From CAWGYT01 sp963826795 (GTDB lineage: Bacteria > Planctomycetota > Planctomycetia > Pirellulales > Pirellulaceae), in assembly GCA_963826795.1 (NCBI GenBank), contig CAWGYT010000018.1, positions 434,001 to 498,000 on the forward strand: DNA of 64,000 bases, in the 5' to 3' direction. A program made the position numbers and the translations under genes. The notes under the pieces are model-generated. The model searched no databases. It saw only the letters and a program-made list of their open reading frames with translations, and was not told the origin of the DNA. Position 1 is the stretch's first letter. Each line of letters begins with the position of its first letter. Positions 45,993 through 56,148 of the stretch are shown here, one piece after another.

Positions 45993-47799
45993 TCATTCTG
46001 TCGGGCGCCCTTCCGAGGCTTGCTTCTCCTCGGGGACTTCCGACCGTTCCAAGAAGCCGTCGCCGTTGCGATCCAGCTGCTGAAAGACCGCGTTCGAACC
46101 GGGGAATTCTCGCCGGCTGATGTCGCCGTCGCGGTTCAGATCCATCCCGCGAAACCACGCGGGAACATCGGCGTTCGATGGCTGGCGTGACTCGACGGCC
46201 CGATCCTCCGCCGTTTCCGACTCCGGTGAGGCACGCCGCAATTCCAGCCGAAGCGGTACGGGAAAGACTTCCGCCCGAAGTTCGCTGGCGACCGTTCGCA
46301 GGGCCTCGAGACGGTCGGCGGCCGTATCCAGCTCACGTTCCTCCAAAAGGCCGTCGTCGTCGGTATCCAGCAGCGCCCAAACGGGCCGTCGCTCAACGCT
46401 CAGCTCAACCAAGACTCGGCAGCGACTTGCGGCCGTGCGACGACGCAGCACTTCCCTCGCCTCATCCAGGTTCAGCCCACCGCTATGGTCCAGGTCGGCC
46501 GAGTCAAACGGGATCGCGAAGACCGGCCTCACCGGCTCATACTCCGCCGCGCTCAACTCGCCGTTCTGATCTCCGTCCCAGGCCGACCAGCGGTCGGTCC
46601 AACTGGCTTGCTCCCACTCCGGCAGAGGCGACGTCCGTCGGCGCACGCGAATTTCCGAGTCGCCCAAGGCCAGCCGCAATTCGTCAGGTGAAACCATCGA
46701 CCACGTGACCCGATCGCGGTCCACGGCGGCAGCGGAAACCTGCGCCGCCAGTCCGCCCTCGCGACCAAAGGCCACCGACAGTTCAAGGTCGGCCGGCAGC
46801 TGCCCCAACTGTTCGGCTTCTTCCGGACTCCAGCTGCCATCTTGGTCGAGATCAACGGCCGCGAAGAGCTGCGGCCTTCCCGCCAGATCGTCTGCCGTCA
46901 ACGGGGATCCATACGCATACCGATCCTCCAACAGAAACAGGGTCCCAGACCAGTCGACGTCGGAATGCAACCCGACCGCATCCTGTCCGACTTTTGCCTC
47001 GCCGGAACCCTCCATCTCCGAGGGAAGTTCTGAGGGGGTCAGGATGCCGTCATCGTTCCGATCGTAGCGTCGAAGACGAGTCGCGGCGGCACGCACTTCG
47101 GCTGCGTCCAAGAATCGATTGCCGTCCGCATCGAGCGAGGAGAAAAGCGGCCCGGATCCGCCCGTCCGCGACGTGGATTCGCTCCGCACCTCCAATAATC
47201 GCGTGGATTTCGCGTTCGGCGACAACCATAACCAGATCTCGTCTCGGTCGACTCGACCGTTACGGTTCAGATCACAGCGATAAACGAGCTGCCGGCGTTG
47301 TTCGACCGATTCGAGCATTGCGTTGCCGTATTGTCCGGCCGCCATGTGCGGACTTGTCGTCGCCTCGTCCCACGTCACCTCGCCATCGCGGTCCTCGTCG
47401 GCCAACTGGAGCACCTGGTCGCTCAATGTCGAACAAGTCTCTGCCATGGGTTGTCCATCCAGCGAGATGACGAGATCCAGGAGCAGCGGTCCCTCTCGGG
47501 TTATCAGTAGCACGCGTTGTGGCAAATCGGCGTCGAGCGGCGAAAGCGGCTCACCTGGCTCGACCATCTTGGAGGCCTCGCGATCCGACGAAACCTGCAC
47601 ACCGCGGTCCTCGACCTCTGCTGCCTCGGGCGGCACCTCGGTGGACGGAGGAGGAGGAGGAGGAGGACGACGACGGCGGGGGCGGGGTCGGAGGCGATGA
47701 AGGAATCGGCGTTTCAGCCCGCCGGCAACCGATCGAGACGCAGCAGACGAGCAGCGACAGGATGCCGACTGGCCGCAGTAGCTCATGACCGCGTTTCAC
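45993..47799 (-). CDS. EF-hand lipoprotein with ten calcium-binding loops (frameshifted)
   Basis: Taking GTG 47799 gives a lipoprotein signal (LRPVGILSLLVCCVSIGCRR) with a good lipobox. It reaches a proline/serine tract and meets the main frame inside a (TCC)n run at about 47646-47667, where a slip of one base is needed; an ATG at 47786 in the main frame gives no signal peptide. The main frame then has ten EF-hand loops, among them DEDRDGEVTWDE, DLNRNGRVDRDE, DRNDDGILTPSE, DLDHSGGLNLDE, DTDDDGLLEERE and DRNGDGFLERSE. It is an exported calcium-binding protein. It stands upstream of a small gap from a DUF1501 gene on the same strand, so may be co-transcribed. Confidence 0.75.
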
Positions 47800-47849
47800 G
47801 CCGGGCCGGTTGCACGCGGAGATCCGGGTAAGGTAGGGCGGAAGCGTGG

Positions 47850-49172
47850 TCACAACAGGATCTCTTGAATCGGATGCCCTGTGACGATTCGATGCGGCCG
47901 CCCCTCGGGCGAAAGATTCTCTGTGGCGGGATCCACTCCCAGGGCTCGGCAAAGCGTGGCGAGCAGATTTCCTTGATTCACTTGTCCATCGATCACCTGG
48001 GTCCCGTCCGGCGACGTCTCGCCGTAGTACTGCCCGCCGCGAATTCCGCCACCCGCAAAGACGCAGGTCCAGGCGTTGGGAAAGTGATCTCGCCCCGCCC
48101 TTTCGTTGACCTGCGGGGTCCGCCCAAACTCGCCCATCCAAAGCACGGTCGTAGTTTGCAGGAGGTCGCGATCGCGGAGCTCGCGCAGCAAATTACCCCA
48201 GCCCCGGTCCAGCTCGTCCGAGAGCCGACGGACCGTGTTGAAGTTGTCCTGATGGGTATCCCAGGCGAGGCCGTCGCCCAGGGCGACCTCGACGATCGGG
48301 ACGCCGCGTTCGAGCAGTCGACGGGCGAGTAGGCAACCCTGCCCGAATCGTCCGCGACCATACATCTCACGCACCGCGGCCGGCTCCTCGGCCAAGTCAA
48401 ACGCGGCCAGGTCCTCCGAGCGCATCCATTCCAGGGCGCGCCGATAAACCGTGTCCTGCGCAACGGCAGCGGCGGCCGAACCCTTTTCGGCCAGGAAGTC
48501 GCGCTGCAGCTTGTCCCAGAGCGAGATTCGAGCTTCGCCGCGCGCCTCGGTGACGCCCTCGGGAACCGTCAGATTCTCGATTCGCAGTTCGGCAAAGCCG
48601 ACACCGTCAGCGGGTCCCGGTTCGGGGCCACCGCTACCGACGGTGGCGGCCGCGTAACGCGGTCCCAAGAATCCCGGCTGGAATGCCGCTGGGCTGATCA
48701 GAGTCTGCGGATGGATACTGACGTAGTCGGGCAACGCCAACACGGGATTCGCCAGTTCTTTGGCGAGTGCCGATGGAACACAAGGGAACGGAATCGGCGT
48801 GCCCGGCCGTTGCCCGGTTCGCATCAGGTATGTGCCTCGCTCGTGATCGCCCTCTCGCGTCGTGACGCCGCGTACGATGGCCAGCTGGTCGGCGTGCTCG
48901 GCCAGCCGCGGCAAATGTTCGCTGAAACGCACGCCCGGCACACGCGTCGCGACTTCCTTGAACTCACCCCCGTTTCGATGAGCCGGCTTCATGTCAAAGG
49001 TGTCCGTTTGGCTGGGACCGCCACTCATCCACAACAGCAGACACTGTCGCCCGCGCTGCGGACTGCGCGCCACCTGCTGAGCCAAAGCGGGCAGCCAGCC
49101 AGACGAACTAACGCCCCATGCGGCGCCCAGGCTGGCCTGGAGTAACCGGCGACGAGCAAGTTCGAATCGCAT
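47850..49172 (-). CDS. DUF1501 secreted protein, cluster 2 (intact)
   Basis: 440 residues, unbroken. Tat-type leader RRRLLQASLGAAWGVSSSGWLPALA, then LLWMSGGPSQTDTFDMKP, LAWDTHQDNFNTVRRL, LWMGEFGRTPQVN and GRDHFPNAWTCVFAGGGI. The family fold is alkaline-phosphatase-like. The conserved GRDHFP (here DHF where many have DHW) and MGEFGRTP motifs are its signature. It follows the DUF1549/DUF1553 gene by about 134 bp containing the full palindromic element, the usual planctomycete gene pairing. It can serve as an intact reference for the two broken copies of cluster 1. Confidence 0.92.
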   Translation of the reverse strand: MRFELARRRLLQASLGAAWGVSSSGWLPALAQQVARSPQRGRQCLLLWMSGGPSQTDTFDMKPAHRNGGEFKEVATRVPGVRFSEHLPRLAEHADQLAIVRGVTTREGDHERGTYLMRTGQRPGTPIPFPCVPSALAKELANPVLALPDYVSIHPQTLISPAAFQPGFLGPRYAAATVGSGGPEPGPADGVGFAELRIENLTVPEGVTEARGEARISLWDKLQRDFLAEKGSAAAAVAQDTVYRRALEWMRSEDLAAFDLAEEPAAVREMYGRGRFGQGCLLARRLLERGVPIVEVALGDGLAWDTHQDNFNTVRRLSDELDRGWGNLLRELRDRDLLQTTTVLWMGEFGRTPQVNERAGRDHFPNAWTCVFAGGGIRGGQYYGETSPDGTQVIDGQVNQGNLLATLCRALGVDPATENLSPEGRPHRIVTGHPIQEILL

Positions 49173-49218
49173 CTCACACCTTCCAGCTAGATTTCGGGTT
49201 TTGAGGGCTGTTGCACAG

Positions 49219-49301
49219 GTTGGGAAAAGGGGTCAGGTCCCAAAAGCCGGAACGGCCCTTCGGGTGCTTCGCACTTTTGGGACCTGACCCCTTTTCCCAA
49301 C
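49219..49301 (+). repeat. 83-bp palindromic dispersed element, full copy B
   Basis: A perfect 28-bp inverted repeat (49219-49246 against 49274-49301) around a 27-bp loop. The arm reads GTTGGGAAAAGGGGTCAGGT at its outer end. It sits between the DUF1549/DUF1553 stop (49307) and the DUF1501 start (49172), i.e. inside a probable operon. Copy A at 5808-5890 has a diverged arm but a conserved loop. Confidence 0.9.
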
Positions 49302-49306
49302 GCCCC

Positions 49307-50857
49307 CTAATGGTTGATTTGGTATTCCGCACTGTTGATCAGAGCCCACAAGAGATCCCCTCGCGCCGCCTCGGGCGGACCGGAAGCCGCTTTCAGGTAC
49401 GCGATCAAGGCATCGACTTCCGAGGGACGAGGAAAACGGGAGAGCGTGGCCAGGAAGAGGATCTCGACGCGATCACGATCGTCCCACCAGGGCGCCGCGA
49501 GCGCGGCCAGCATCCCGTCAGCTCGAGAGTTCGTGGCCGCGGCAAGCGGTTCTCCGTTCATCAATTGCAAGGCTTGCGGCAGCCCCAGGTCATATTCCGT
49601 CGGATCGGGAGACGTGGACTCCATCAGAGCCACGAATCGTGCTCGCACGGGACTTTCCGCCGCCGCGACCTCGGGGTCGGTCCCCAGGCTTCGCTGGAGT
49701 GAATCGAACAACTGATCGGCGGTCAGCGGGCGCAGAGGCATTCTGGCAAAGGCAGCCAGTGATTCGGAAGCGTCACCTGGGGAAAGTCCCTTCACCGAGC
49801 TGCTGCGTTGATAGGCCTCGGTGCGAGCCAGCACACGGTAGAGCGTCGGCAAATCGAACTGGTGGTTCACAAAAAACTCAACCAGTTCGTCGAGCAGCTG
49901 GGGATGGCTGGGCGGATTGTGAGTTCCCAGATTGTCCACTGGATTCACGAGCCCGCGTCCGAACATCTGTTGCCATACCCGATTCACGGCCGAGGGCGCA
50001 AGAAACGGGTTGTCCCGAGATGCCATCCAAATGGCGAGTTGCCGACGTCGAGTTCCCAAGGCATCAGGCGGCGGCGCCCGCCCGCCCGGAAAATTCGGGG
50101 AAATCACCTCGTTCGTATCCGGCAGCCGGACCTCGCCGATCGGCAAATCGACCAGCTGAAAGCGGTTGGTCATCGCGGTTTCGTTCGACGGCAGCTGCGC
50201 GAAGAACGCCGCGTACCCCCAAAAATCGCGCTGCGTCCAGTGATCGAACGGATGGTCATGGCACTCGGCACATTGGATCTGGAGTCCCAGAAAGATCCGC
50301 GACGTCGCCGCGGCCAGCTTTTCCGGCTTGACCTCTAGCGAGCGGTAAAACAGCGTCGGCCCGGTTTCTCCCTGGCCCGATGCGGAAATGAACTCCGCGA
50401 CCAAGCGGTCATAGCGAAGGTTGGCCGCGAATTGGTCCCGCAGCCAGCGCTGCAATCCGGCCGCCTCCAACCGACGAGCTGGATCCGAGTCAGCCGGCAA
50501 CATGATCCGGCGCCAGGTCGTGGCCAGATGAGTTGGATGGCGCGGCGAGGCAAGCAAGCGTTCAATGCAGCGCACGCGTTTGTCAATCGCCGGATCGGCC
50601 AGGAATTCGCGAACCTGGGCAGCGGTAGGAATCACGCCGGTCAGATCGAGGTGTACCCGCCGCAGGAACTCGGCGTCATCGCACCGCTCGGCCGGAGTGA
50701 TCCCACGTTGTCGCATCTCGGCTTCAAGCAGGGCATCGACGCGAGCCGCCATCCGCGCGGCAATCGCGTCGGAAGGCAACTCGGTTGCGGCAACGGTGCC
50801 TGGACCGGCAGCGAGGATCAGGGCCATCCACCCGCAACGGATCCGGACTGCCCACAT
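49307..50857 (-). CDS. DUF1549/DUF1553 secreted protein, cluster 2 (intact)
   Basis: 516 residues from ATG 50857, preceded by GAGGGGAG eight bases upstream; a TTG six codons earlier overlaps that site. Signal-like WMALILAAGPGTVAATE. DUF1549: FLRRVHLDLTGVIPTAAQVREF, then CAECHDHPFDHWTQRDFWG. DUF1553: NRVWQQMFGRGLVNPVDNLG and TEAYQRSSS. It lacks the N-terminal PSD1 cytochrome-like and Ig-like domains present in the cluster 1 protein. Its partner is the DUF1501 gene downstream. Role unknown, exported. Confidence 0.92.
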   Translation of the reverse strand: MWAVRIRCGWMALILAAGPGTVAATELPSDAIAARMAARVDALLEAEMRQRGITPAERCDDAEFLRRVHLDLTGVIPTAAQVREFLADPAIDKRVRCIERLLASPRHPTHLATTWRRIMLPADSDPARRLEAAGLQRWLRDQFAANLRYDRLVAEFISASGQGETGPTLFYRSLEVKPEKLAAATSRIFLGLQIQCAECHDHPFDHWTQRDFWGYAAFFAQLPSNETAMTNRFQLVDLPIGEVRLPDTNEVISPNFPGGRAPPPDALGTRRRQLAIWMASRDNPFLAPSAVNRVWQQMFGRGLVNPVDNLGTHNPPSHPQLLDELVEFFVNHQFDLPTLYRVLARTEAYQRSSSVKGLSPGDASESLAAFARMPLRPLTADQLFDSLQRSLGTDPEVAAAESPVRARFVALMESTSPDPTEYDLGLPQALQLMNGEPLAAATNSRADGMLAALAAPWWDDRDRVEILFLATLSRFPRPSEVDALIAYLKAASGPPEAARGDLLWALINSAEYQINH

Positions 50858-50996
50858 CGGCCGATCTCCCCTCAAAGCGATTCATGGCCCGTCGCGGACG
50901 ACAAGTTACGTCCGCGGATAAATTCTCGCCACGCAGCGATTCTGAAATTCTCCCGCACCGTTCTTAGCCACGCTCGGGGCGCCGAAGCACGCTCGC

Positions 50997-51038
50997 GCGC
51001 TCAGCTCACCGCGCTCAGCTCACCGCGCTCAGCTCACG
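50997..51038. repeat. 14-bp tandem repeat across a stop codon
   Basis: Three copies of GCGCTCAGCTCACC (third ends G). The third contains the TGA (51029-51031, minus) of the Gfo/Idh gene, so the array begins at the gene end and extends downstream. Confidence 0.85.
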
Positions 51039-52336
51039 GGCACCGCCCAATGCCCGCTGGCTCGATACTCACGTCCGAGCATTCGCGTCGCTTCCTCATC
51101 CCCGACGATCGTCTGCGCCTGCGCGTCCAACTGCAGGCTGCGTCCCAATCGCGCGGAGAGATTTCCCAGATTGGCCAGCGCCGCCGTATGGAATCCGACC
51201 TCGATTTCGGCCTGAGGTCGGCGGCGCGTGCGAATCGCGTCGACGAAATCGGCGTAGTGATTCGTGGCTGCCATCTCGGGCGGCGACGCGGGATGCGGAT
51301 CGACAAGGCGTCGATTCCGTTCGCCAAGCACCTCCAGCTTTCCACGCTTGCTAACAAACATCTGTCCCTCGGTTCCGTAAAACTCGACGCCACTATCGAC
51401 GCCACGAGGGTAGTTCGTCGACCACAGCCGCATCTCGAAGATCAATTGACATGGTTTCGACTGCGTGTCGCTGGCGTCGTACTCGAAAATGGCCGTCTGC
51501 GTGTCCGGGAACTGTTGATCATCATCGAAGTGGTACTTGCCGCCGATTGAGGTAACGCGGGAGGGCAATCGCTCGACGCCCAATCCCCAGCGGGCGAAGT
51601 CGATCTCGTGCACGCCGTCGTTGCCCAAGTCGCCGCTGCCAAAGTTGTACCACCAGCGCCAATTGTAGTGATGACAGTTTGTTCGGAACGGAACCATCAC
51701 GGCGGGCCCGACCCAGAGATCGTAATCCAAGTCGGAGGGCGGTTCACTGGGAGCGACGTGGCCGATCGCGGGTCGCCGCTGGACGTTCCAGGCCTTGGCG
51801 ACGCGTACCTGGCCGATGAGCCCTTCGCGCAGCATCTGGATCGCCGAGGCCATTTCGGGGGAACTGCGTTGTTGTGTCCCATGTTGCACAACCCGGTCGT
51901 ACTTTCGCGCCGCGGCAACCAGCAACTGGCCTTCGCGAAAGTTGTGGCAGCAGGGTTTTTCGACATACACATGCTTCCCGGCTTGACAGGCGAGAATCGC
52001 GGCCGGGGCATGCCAGTGATCGGGAGTCGCGATCGAGATGGCGGCCACGGAGTTGTCATCCAGGATCCGCCGCAGATCCTCGACGGGCTGAGCCGAGGGA
52101 ACTTCCGCCGCGGCCGCTGCGAGTCGCTGCCGATCGACATCACACAAGTAAGCGATTTCGACACCGGGCAGCTCGCGAAACTGCTTCAAATGAGTTTGCC
52201 CTTGTCCCCCGAGCCCCAGAATGCCGATCCGGAGCGGATCCGCTGCGGCCCAGGCTCGGCGAGGTGAAGCGGTGACGCCCGCCGCCAGTCCCACGCCCGA
52301 CATCTTCAAGAAATCGCGTCGATCAACCACCGCCAT
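51029..52336 (-). CDS. Tat-exported Gfo/Idh/MocA-family oxidoreductase
   Basis: 435 residues, intact. The Tat leader DRRDFLKMSGVGLAAGVTASPRRAWA is followed by the NAD-binding IGILGLGGQGQTHLKQF and the EKP motif VYVEKPCCHN. The family C-terminal domain follows, with WRWWYNFGSGDLGNDGVHEIDFARWGLG, a signature of the exported planctomycete type. These proteins bind NAD(H) tightly before export and act on a sugar or sugar acid in the periplasm; the substrate is unknown. Located upstream of the DUF1549 gene on the same strand with a 171-bp gap. Distinct from the cytoplasmic fused oxidoreductase at 23673-25776. Confidence 0.93.
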   Translation of the reverse strand: MAVVDRRDFLKMSGVGLAAGVTASPRRAWAAADPLRIGILGLGGQGQTHLKQFRELPGVEIAYLCDVDRQRLAAAAAEVPSAQPVEDLRRILDDNSVAAISIATPDHWHAPAAILACQAGKHVYVEKPCCHNFREGQLLVAAARKYDRVVQHGTQQRSSPEMASAIQMLREGLIGQVRVAKAWNVQRRPAIGHVAPSEPPSDLDYDLWVGPAVMVPFRTNCHHYNWRWWYNFGSGDLGNDGVHEIDFARWGLGVERLPSRVTSIGGKYHFDDDQQFPDTQTAIFEYDASDTQSKPCQLIFEMRLWSTNYPRGVDSGVEFYGTEGQMFVSKRGKLEVLGERNRRLVDPHPASPPEMAATNHYADFVDAIRTRRRPQAEIEVGFHTAALANLGNLSARLGRSLQLDAQAQTIVGDEEATRMLGREYRASGHWAVPVS

Positions 52337-52596
52337 TCGCCCAATCCTCCCGTCAATACGTCGTCCCGTCAGCTGAGCTGGCGGTCCCCGAACAAGCCGC
52401 GTCGCCGTCTGCCGCCGCGTCGCCGGCGAGTCCGCCGCGTGCTCGGATTATAAACCACCGGCGCACGTTTCGCGCGCCGCCGTGCTTCGGAACTGATTCC
52501 CCGGGCCCCGCCCGGCTGACGCCGACTCGCGGTGGTGGGTGTGGTAGACTGGGGGCTCGCGTCGCCTCCCATTCCGCCATCGCTGCAGGGTCTCGC

Positions 52597-53896
52597 ATGT
52601 ACGCTCGATTGCCATTCATTTCGTCCCGGTTGCTGCGCATCGGAATTCTGATGGTCCTCGTTTGGATCGGCGGACAGGGGAGCGAACCGGTCCGGGCGGT
52701 CGAGAACTGGCCCGAATTTCGCGGGCCGCACGGCGACGGCTCAGCGGACAACAGCGACCCGCCGTTGCATTGGAGCGAAACGGAGAACATCCGCTGGAAG
52801 ACGCCGATTCACGGAAAGGGGTGGTCGTCCCCGGTCATTTGGGGCGATCAAATCTGGATGACCACCGCCACCGAAGACGGCAAACAACAGTTCGCGGTTT
52901 GTGTCGATCGCCAGAGCGGAAAAATCGTCCATGACCTGCTGGTCTTCGAGAACGAATCTCCGCAATTCTGCCATCCGACCAACAGTTACGCGTCGCCGAC
53001 GCCGGCCATCGAAGCAGGTCGGATCTATGTGCACTTCGGCAGTTACGGGACGGCTTGCTTTGATACGACCACCGGTCAGCGGATTTGGGAGCGCCGGGAT
53101 TTGCACTGCGACCATTATCGCGGCCCCGGTGCCTCGCCCATCCTCTGGGACGGGAAGCTGTTCGTGGCTTATGACGGCTTCGACTTGCAGTACGTCGTCG
53201 CGCTGGACAAGGTCACCGGCGAAACCGTCTGGCGAAAAGACCGCCAGATCGACTACGGCAGCGACAACGGGGACTTTCGCAAGGCGTACTGCACGTGTCA
53301 CGTGATCGAACACGAAGGGCAAGCTCAGCTGATCAGTCCCAGTGCGGCGGAAACGATCTCCTACGACCCGCGCAGTGGCGACGAGTTGTGGCGTGTGCGA
53401 CACGGCGGGATGAATACCGCCACGCGCCCGCTCTACGCCCACGGGTTGGTTTATGTCACGATCGGCGATTCGGTGGGCGAGATCAAACCGTCGCTGCTGG
53501 CCATTCGGCCCGATCGAGACCTCCACGCCAGCGGATCGAGATTCGCCTGGACGGTTGATCGAGTCGGCGCCCAAGCGGGCCTCGCCGCTGGTTGTCGGCG
53601 ATCTGCTGTTCACGATCAACGATGACGGAGTCGCCATGTGCTTAGACGCCGCCACGGGCGACACGCTGTGGCGAAAGCGCATCTCGGGAAACTATCGCGC
53701 CTCACCTCTGTTCGCCCACGGCCGCATCTATTTTTGCAATCTCGAGGGAGAGACGACGGTCATCGCCGCCGCACGCGAGTTCCACGAGTTGGCGACCAAT
53801 CGGTTGGAACACGGCTTCCAGGCCTCGCCGGCCGTGCAGGGCAATTCTCTGATCCTGCGCTCGATCGAGCACCTGTACTGCATCGAGTCGGACTGA
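52597..53896 (+). CDS. PQQ-like beta-propeller protein (frameshifted)
   Basis: About 433 residues. Signal peptide (LRIGILMVLVWIGGQGSEPVRA), then WPEFRGPHGDGSADNSDPP, the standard opening of planctomycete PQQ-binding-like propellers, followed by repeated blades: GKGWSSPVIWGDQIWMT, VCVDRQSGKIV, VVALDKVTGETVWRK, CLDAATGDTLWRKRI. A frame break near 53565 separates the last two blades; the downstream frame begins APKRASPLVVGDLLF. It has the fold of quinoprotein dehydrogenases, but no catalytic residues were verified, so it may be a binding or assembly propeller. Periplasmic. Confidence 0.85.
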
Positions 53897-53911
53897 GTCA
53901 TTCCTTCACGC

Positions 53912-55033
53912 CTACTCGCCTTCGTAGATACGGTAGGTCTTGTAACGATGGGCTCCGCCTCGCTCCAACGTCGCCCGCGACAGCTGGTTACTTTCCAAGA
54001 CCCACGAGAACTCAGCCTCTTCGATGCCCCAGGCCAACACCTCCGGCACGAGCCGTGCGACGAGGACCAGGCCCACGCCCCAGCGCTGAAATTCGGGAAG
54101 CACGTTGGTGCTGATCAACCGGATCTGCTTGATCCCACGGCGGTTCCACAGCAGTCGCATGAATCCGACCGGGAATAGCCGGCCATCGATCTGACGGATG
54201 CGGGGATTGTAGTCGAGCAGGCCAAACATCGCTCCGATTGGACGGCCCTCGATCTCCGCGATGCTGGTCATCTCCGGCACGATCAAGTGCTTCAGCGAGC
54301 CGCCCATGTGGTCGACTTCCGCATCGGAGAGGGGGACGAATCCCCAAGTGTTGACCAGCGATTTGTTGTAGAGATCCAAGAACATCCGCACTTCCTGTTT
54401 AAACCGCGTGCGGTCCAAGCGCCGGGTCGTGATGTTAAATCGGCGCGCGGACTCGTTGGCCACGAAGCTCAGCTTCTTATCCAATTGGGCCAGCATGTCG
54501 ACATGGCCCCAGTAGGCGTAAAGATCCTGGCACTTTTCCTGACCCGCCTGCTCGACCAGCTCCCGATAATACGGCTTGCCATAGGTCATCATGAACATGG
54601 GTGGCCGATCAAAGCCATCGATCAGGAGTCCGATCTCGTAGTTCAGCGACGGATTGCAGGGCCCGCGCAGGCGCCGTATCTCCCGCTCGCCAAACCAGGA
54701 TCGAACCGCATCAAACAAGCCGTTGGCCACGGCCTGGTCATGTATCGACTCGAAGAAGCCCCAGAATCCTAATTGCTCGTGGTGCCGCTCGTTGTGGGCG
54801 TGGTTCAGAATGGCGGTGATCCGACCACAGGGGCGACCGTCCTGATAAGCAACGAACGATTGGGTCGCCGCCTGCTGATAAAACGGATGATGCGCCAGGC
54901 CCGCCAACTCCTTCTGATTGCCGCGCAGCGGCGGGATCCAATTCGGATCGTCCGCATACAATTGCCAGGGCAGGTGCAGGAAATCTTTCCGCTGGCGCGA
55001 GGTGGAGGTGGGCCGTACCTGAAGGGTGGACAT
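53912..55033 (-). CDS. GNAT-like acetyltransferase-fold protein
   Basis: 373 residues, intact. A GNAT-like region lies at the C-terminus (RLISTNVLPEFQRWGVGLVLVARLV, then FSWVLESNQLSRATLERGG), where the GVGLVL stretch is the acetyl-CoA loop type. The N-terminal half (LPWQLYADDPNWIPPL, GRITAILNHAHNERH, LRGPCNPSLNYEIGLLIDGF) is a conserved partner domain found in long GNAT-fold bacterial proteins. No substrate can be named. It converges with the PQQ-like gene with 15 bp between stops. Confidence 0.75.
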   Translation of the reverse strand: MSTLQVRPTSTSRQRKDFLHLPWQLYADDPNWIPPLRGNQKELAGLAHHPFYQQAATQSFVAYQDGRPCGRITAILNHAHNERHHEQLGFWGFFESIHDQAVANGLFDAVRSWFGEREIRRLRGPCNPSLNYEIGLLIDGFDRPPMFMMTYGKPYYRELVEQAGQEKCQDLYAYWGHVDMLAQLDKKLSFVANESARRFNITTRRLDRTRFKQEVRMFLDLYNKSLVNTWGFVPLSDAEVDHMGGSLKHLIVPEMTSIAEIEGRPIGAMFGLLDYNPRIRQIDGRLFPVGFMRLLWNRRGIKQIRLISTNVLPEFQRWGVGLVLVARLVPEVLAWGIEEAEFSWVLESNQLSRATLERGGAHRYKTYRIYEGE

Positions 55034-55167
55034 CGGCAGTTTTCTCGAATGGAGTCACGCTTCGGCCGGCGGTCTGGATCGCCAGGCGGCGGGCAGACAG
55101 CGCGGGCCGTGAGGCGTTAAGATATCAGGTTTGACAGAAGCGTCGCACCCCGACTGGAAGCGAAACC

Positions 55168-56148
55168 TTGACACGGCATTACCTCGTGACCGGCGCCACC
55201 GGGCTGCTGGGCAACAATCTAGTGCGTTTGCTGCGCGAGCGCGGCGACCGTGTACGGGCGCTGGTACGAGCAACGAGCGATCCGCGTCCGTTGAGCGGAC
55301 TGGGAGTCGACACGGTGCTGGGCCACCTGGGTGACTCCGCTTCGATCCAGCGCGCGATCGACGGCGTGGATTGCGTGATTCACGCGGCGGGCGACCTGCA
55401 CATCGGCTGGCAGAACTGGGACCGCGTGCGACAGGTCAATGTCCGCGGCACCGCTGAGGTGGCCGGTGCGGCGCGGCGAGCGGGCATTCGGTTGGTTCAT
55501 GTCTCGAGCGTCGACGCGTTGCCTGCCGCCCCGCGTGACGGTCGCCCGGTCGACGAATCGACGCCGGATGCCTGCAAGGTTCCTTGCACGTACGTCGTGA
55601 CCAAACGCGAGGCCGATCGCGAGGTGCAGCGCGCGATCGAGCAGGGCCTGGATGCGGTCACGGTTCACCCCGGCTTCATGCTTGGCCCCTGGGACTGGAA
55701 ACCGTCGTCCGGGAAAATGTTATTGTCGGTCGCGCACCGCTGGACGCCCGTGTCGCCCACGGGAGGCATGAGTGGCTGCGACGTCCGTGACGTGGCGCTC
55801 GGCACACTGGTCGCGGCTGATCGTGCCGAGGCGGGCCGCCGATTCATTCTCGCAGGGGAGAATTTGACCTACCACGCCGCTTGGCAACTCTTTGCCCGCG
55901 TCACGCGCAGGCGCGCTCCCTGGTTTCGAATGGGTCCCCTCGTGCGGTGGAGCATTGGCTACGGAGGCGATCTGTGGGGACGCGTGACCGGCGGCGAACC
56001 GGAGTTGAACAGTGCGATGATTCGCATGTCGGAGCTGTTACACTACTATTCCAGCGATCTTGCGCGGCGAGAATTGGGATACCACACGCGGCCCTTCGAA
56101 CAGAGTGTACGCGACGCTTGGCAATGGTTTCTCGAAAACGAATACTGA
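55168..56148 (+). CDS. Extended SDR, NAD-dependent epimerase/dihydroflavonol-reductase-like
   Basis: 326 residues from TTG 55168 (no upstream ATG fits). Rossmann motif TGATGLLGNNLVRLL with N-terminal TRHYLV. Core: VIHAAGD, VSSVDALPA, and YVVTKREAD with the YxxxK pair. Substrate-binding C-terminal domain has VHPGFMLGPWDWKPSSG. It resembles the HpnA/dihydroflavonol-4-reductase side of the family, which acts on hopanoid or sugar-like precursors. The actual substrate is unknown. Its end overlaps the following, homologous gene by 25 bp, suggesting a duplicated, coupled pair. Confidence 0.85.
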   Translation: MTRHYLVTGATGLLGNNLVRLLRERGDRVRALVRATSDPRPLSGLGVDTVLGHLGDSASIQRAIDGVDCVIHAAGDLHIGWQNWDRVRQVNVRGTAEVAGAARRAGIRLVHVSSVDALPAAPRDGRPVDESTPDACKVPCTYVVTKREADREVQRAIEQGLDAVTVHPGFMLGPWDWKPSSGKMLLSVAHRWTPVSPTGGMSGCDVRDVALGTLVAADRAEAGRRFILAGENLTYHAAWQLFARVTRRRAPWFRMGPLVRWSIGYGGDLWGRVTGGEPELNSAMIRMSELLHYYSSDLARRELGYHTRPFEQSVRDAWQWFLENEY

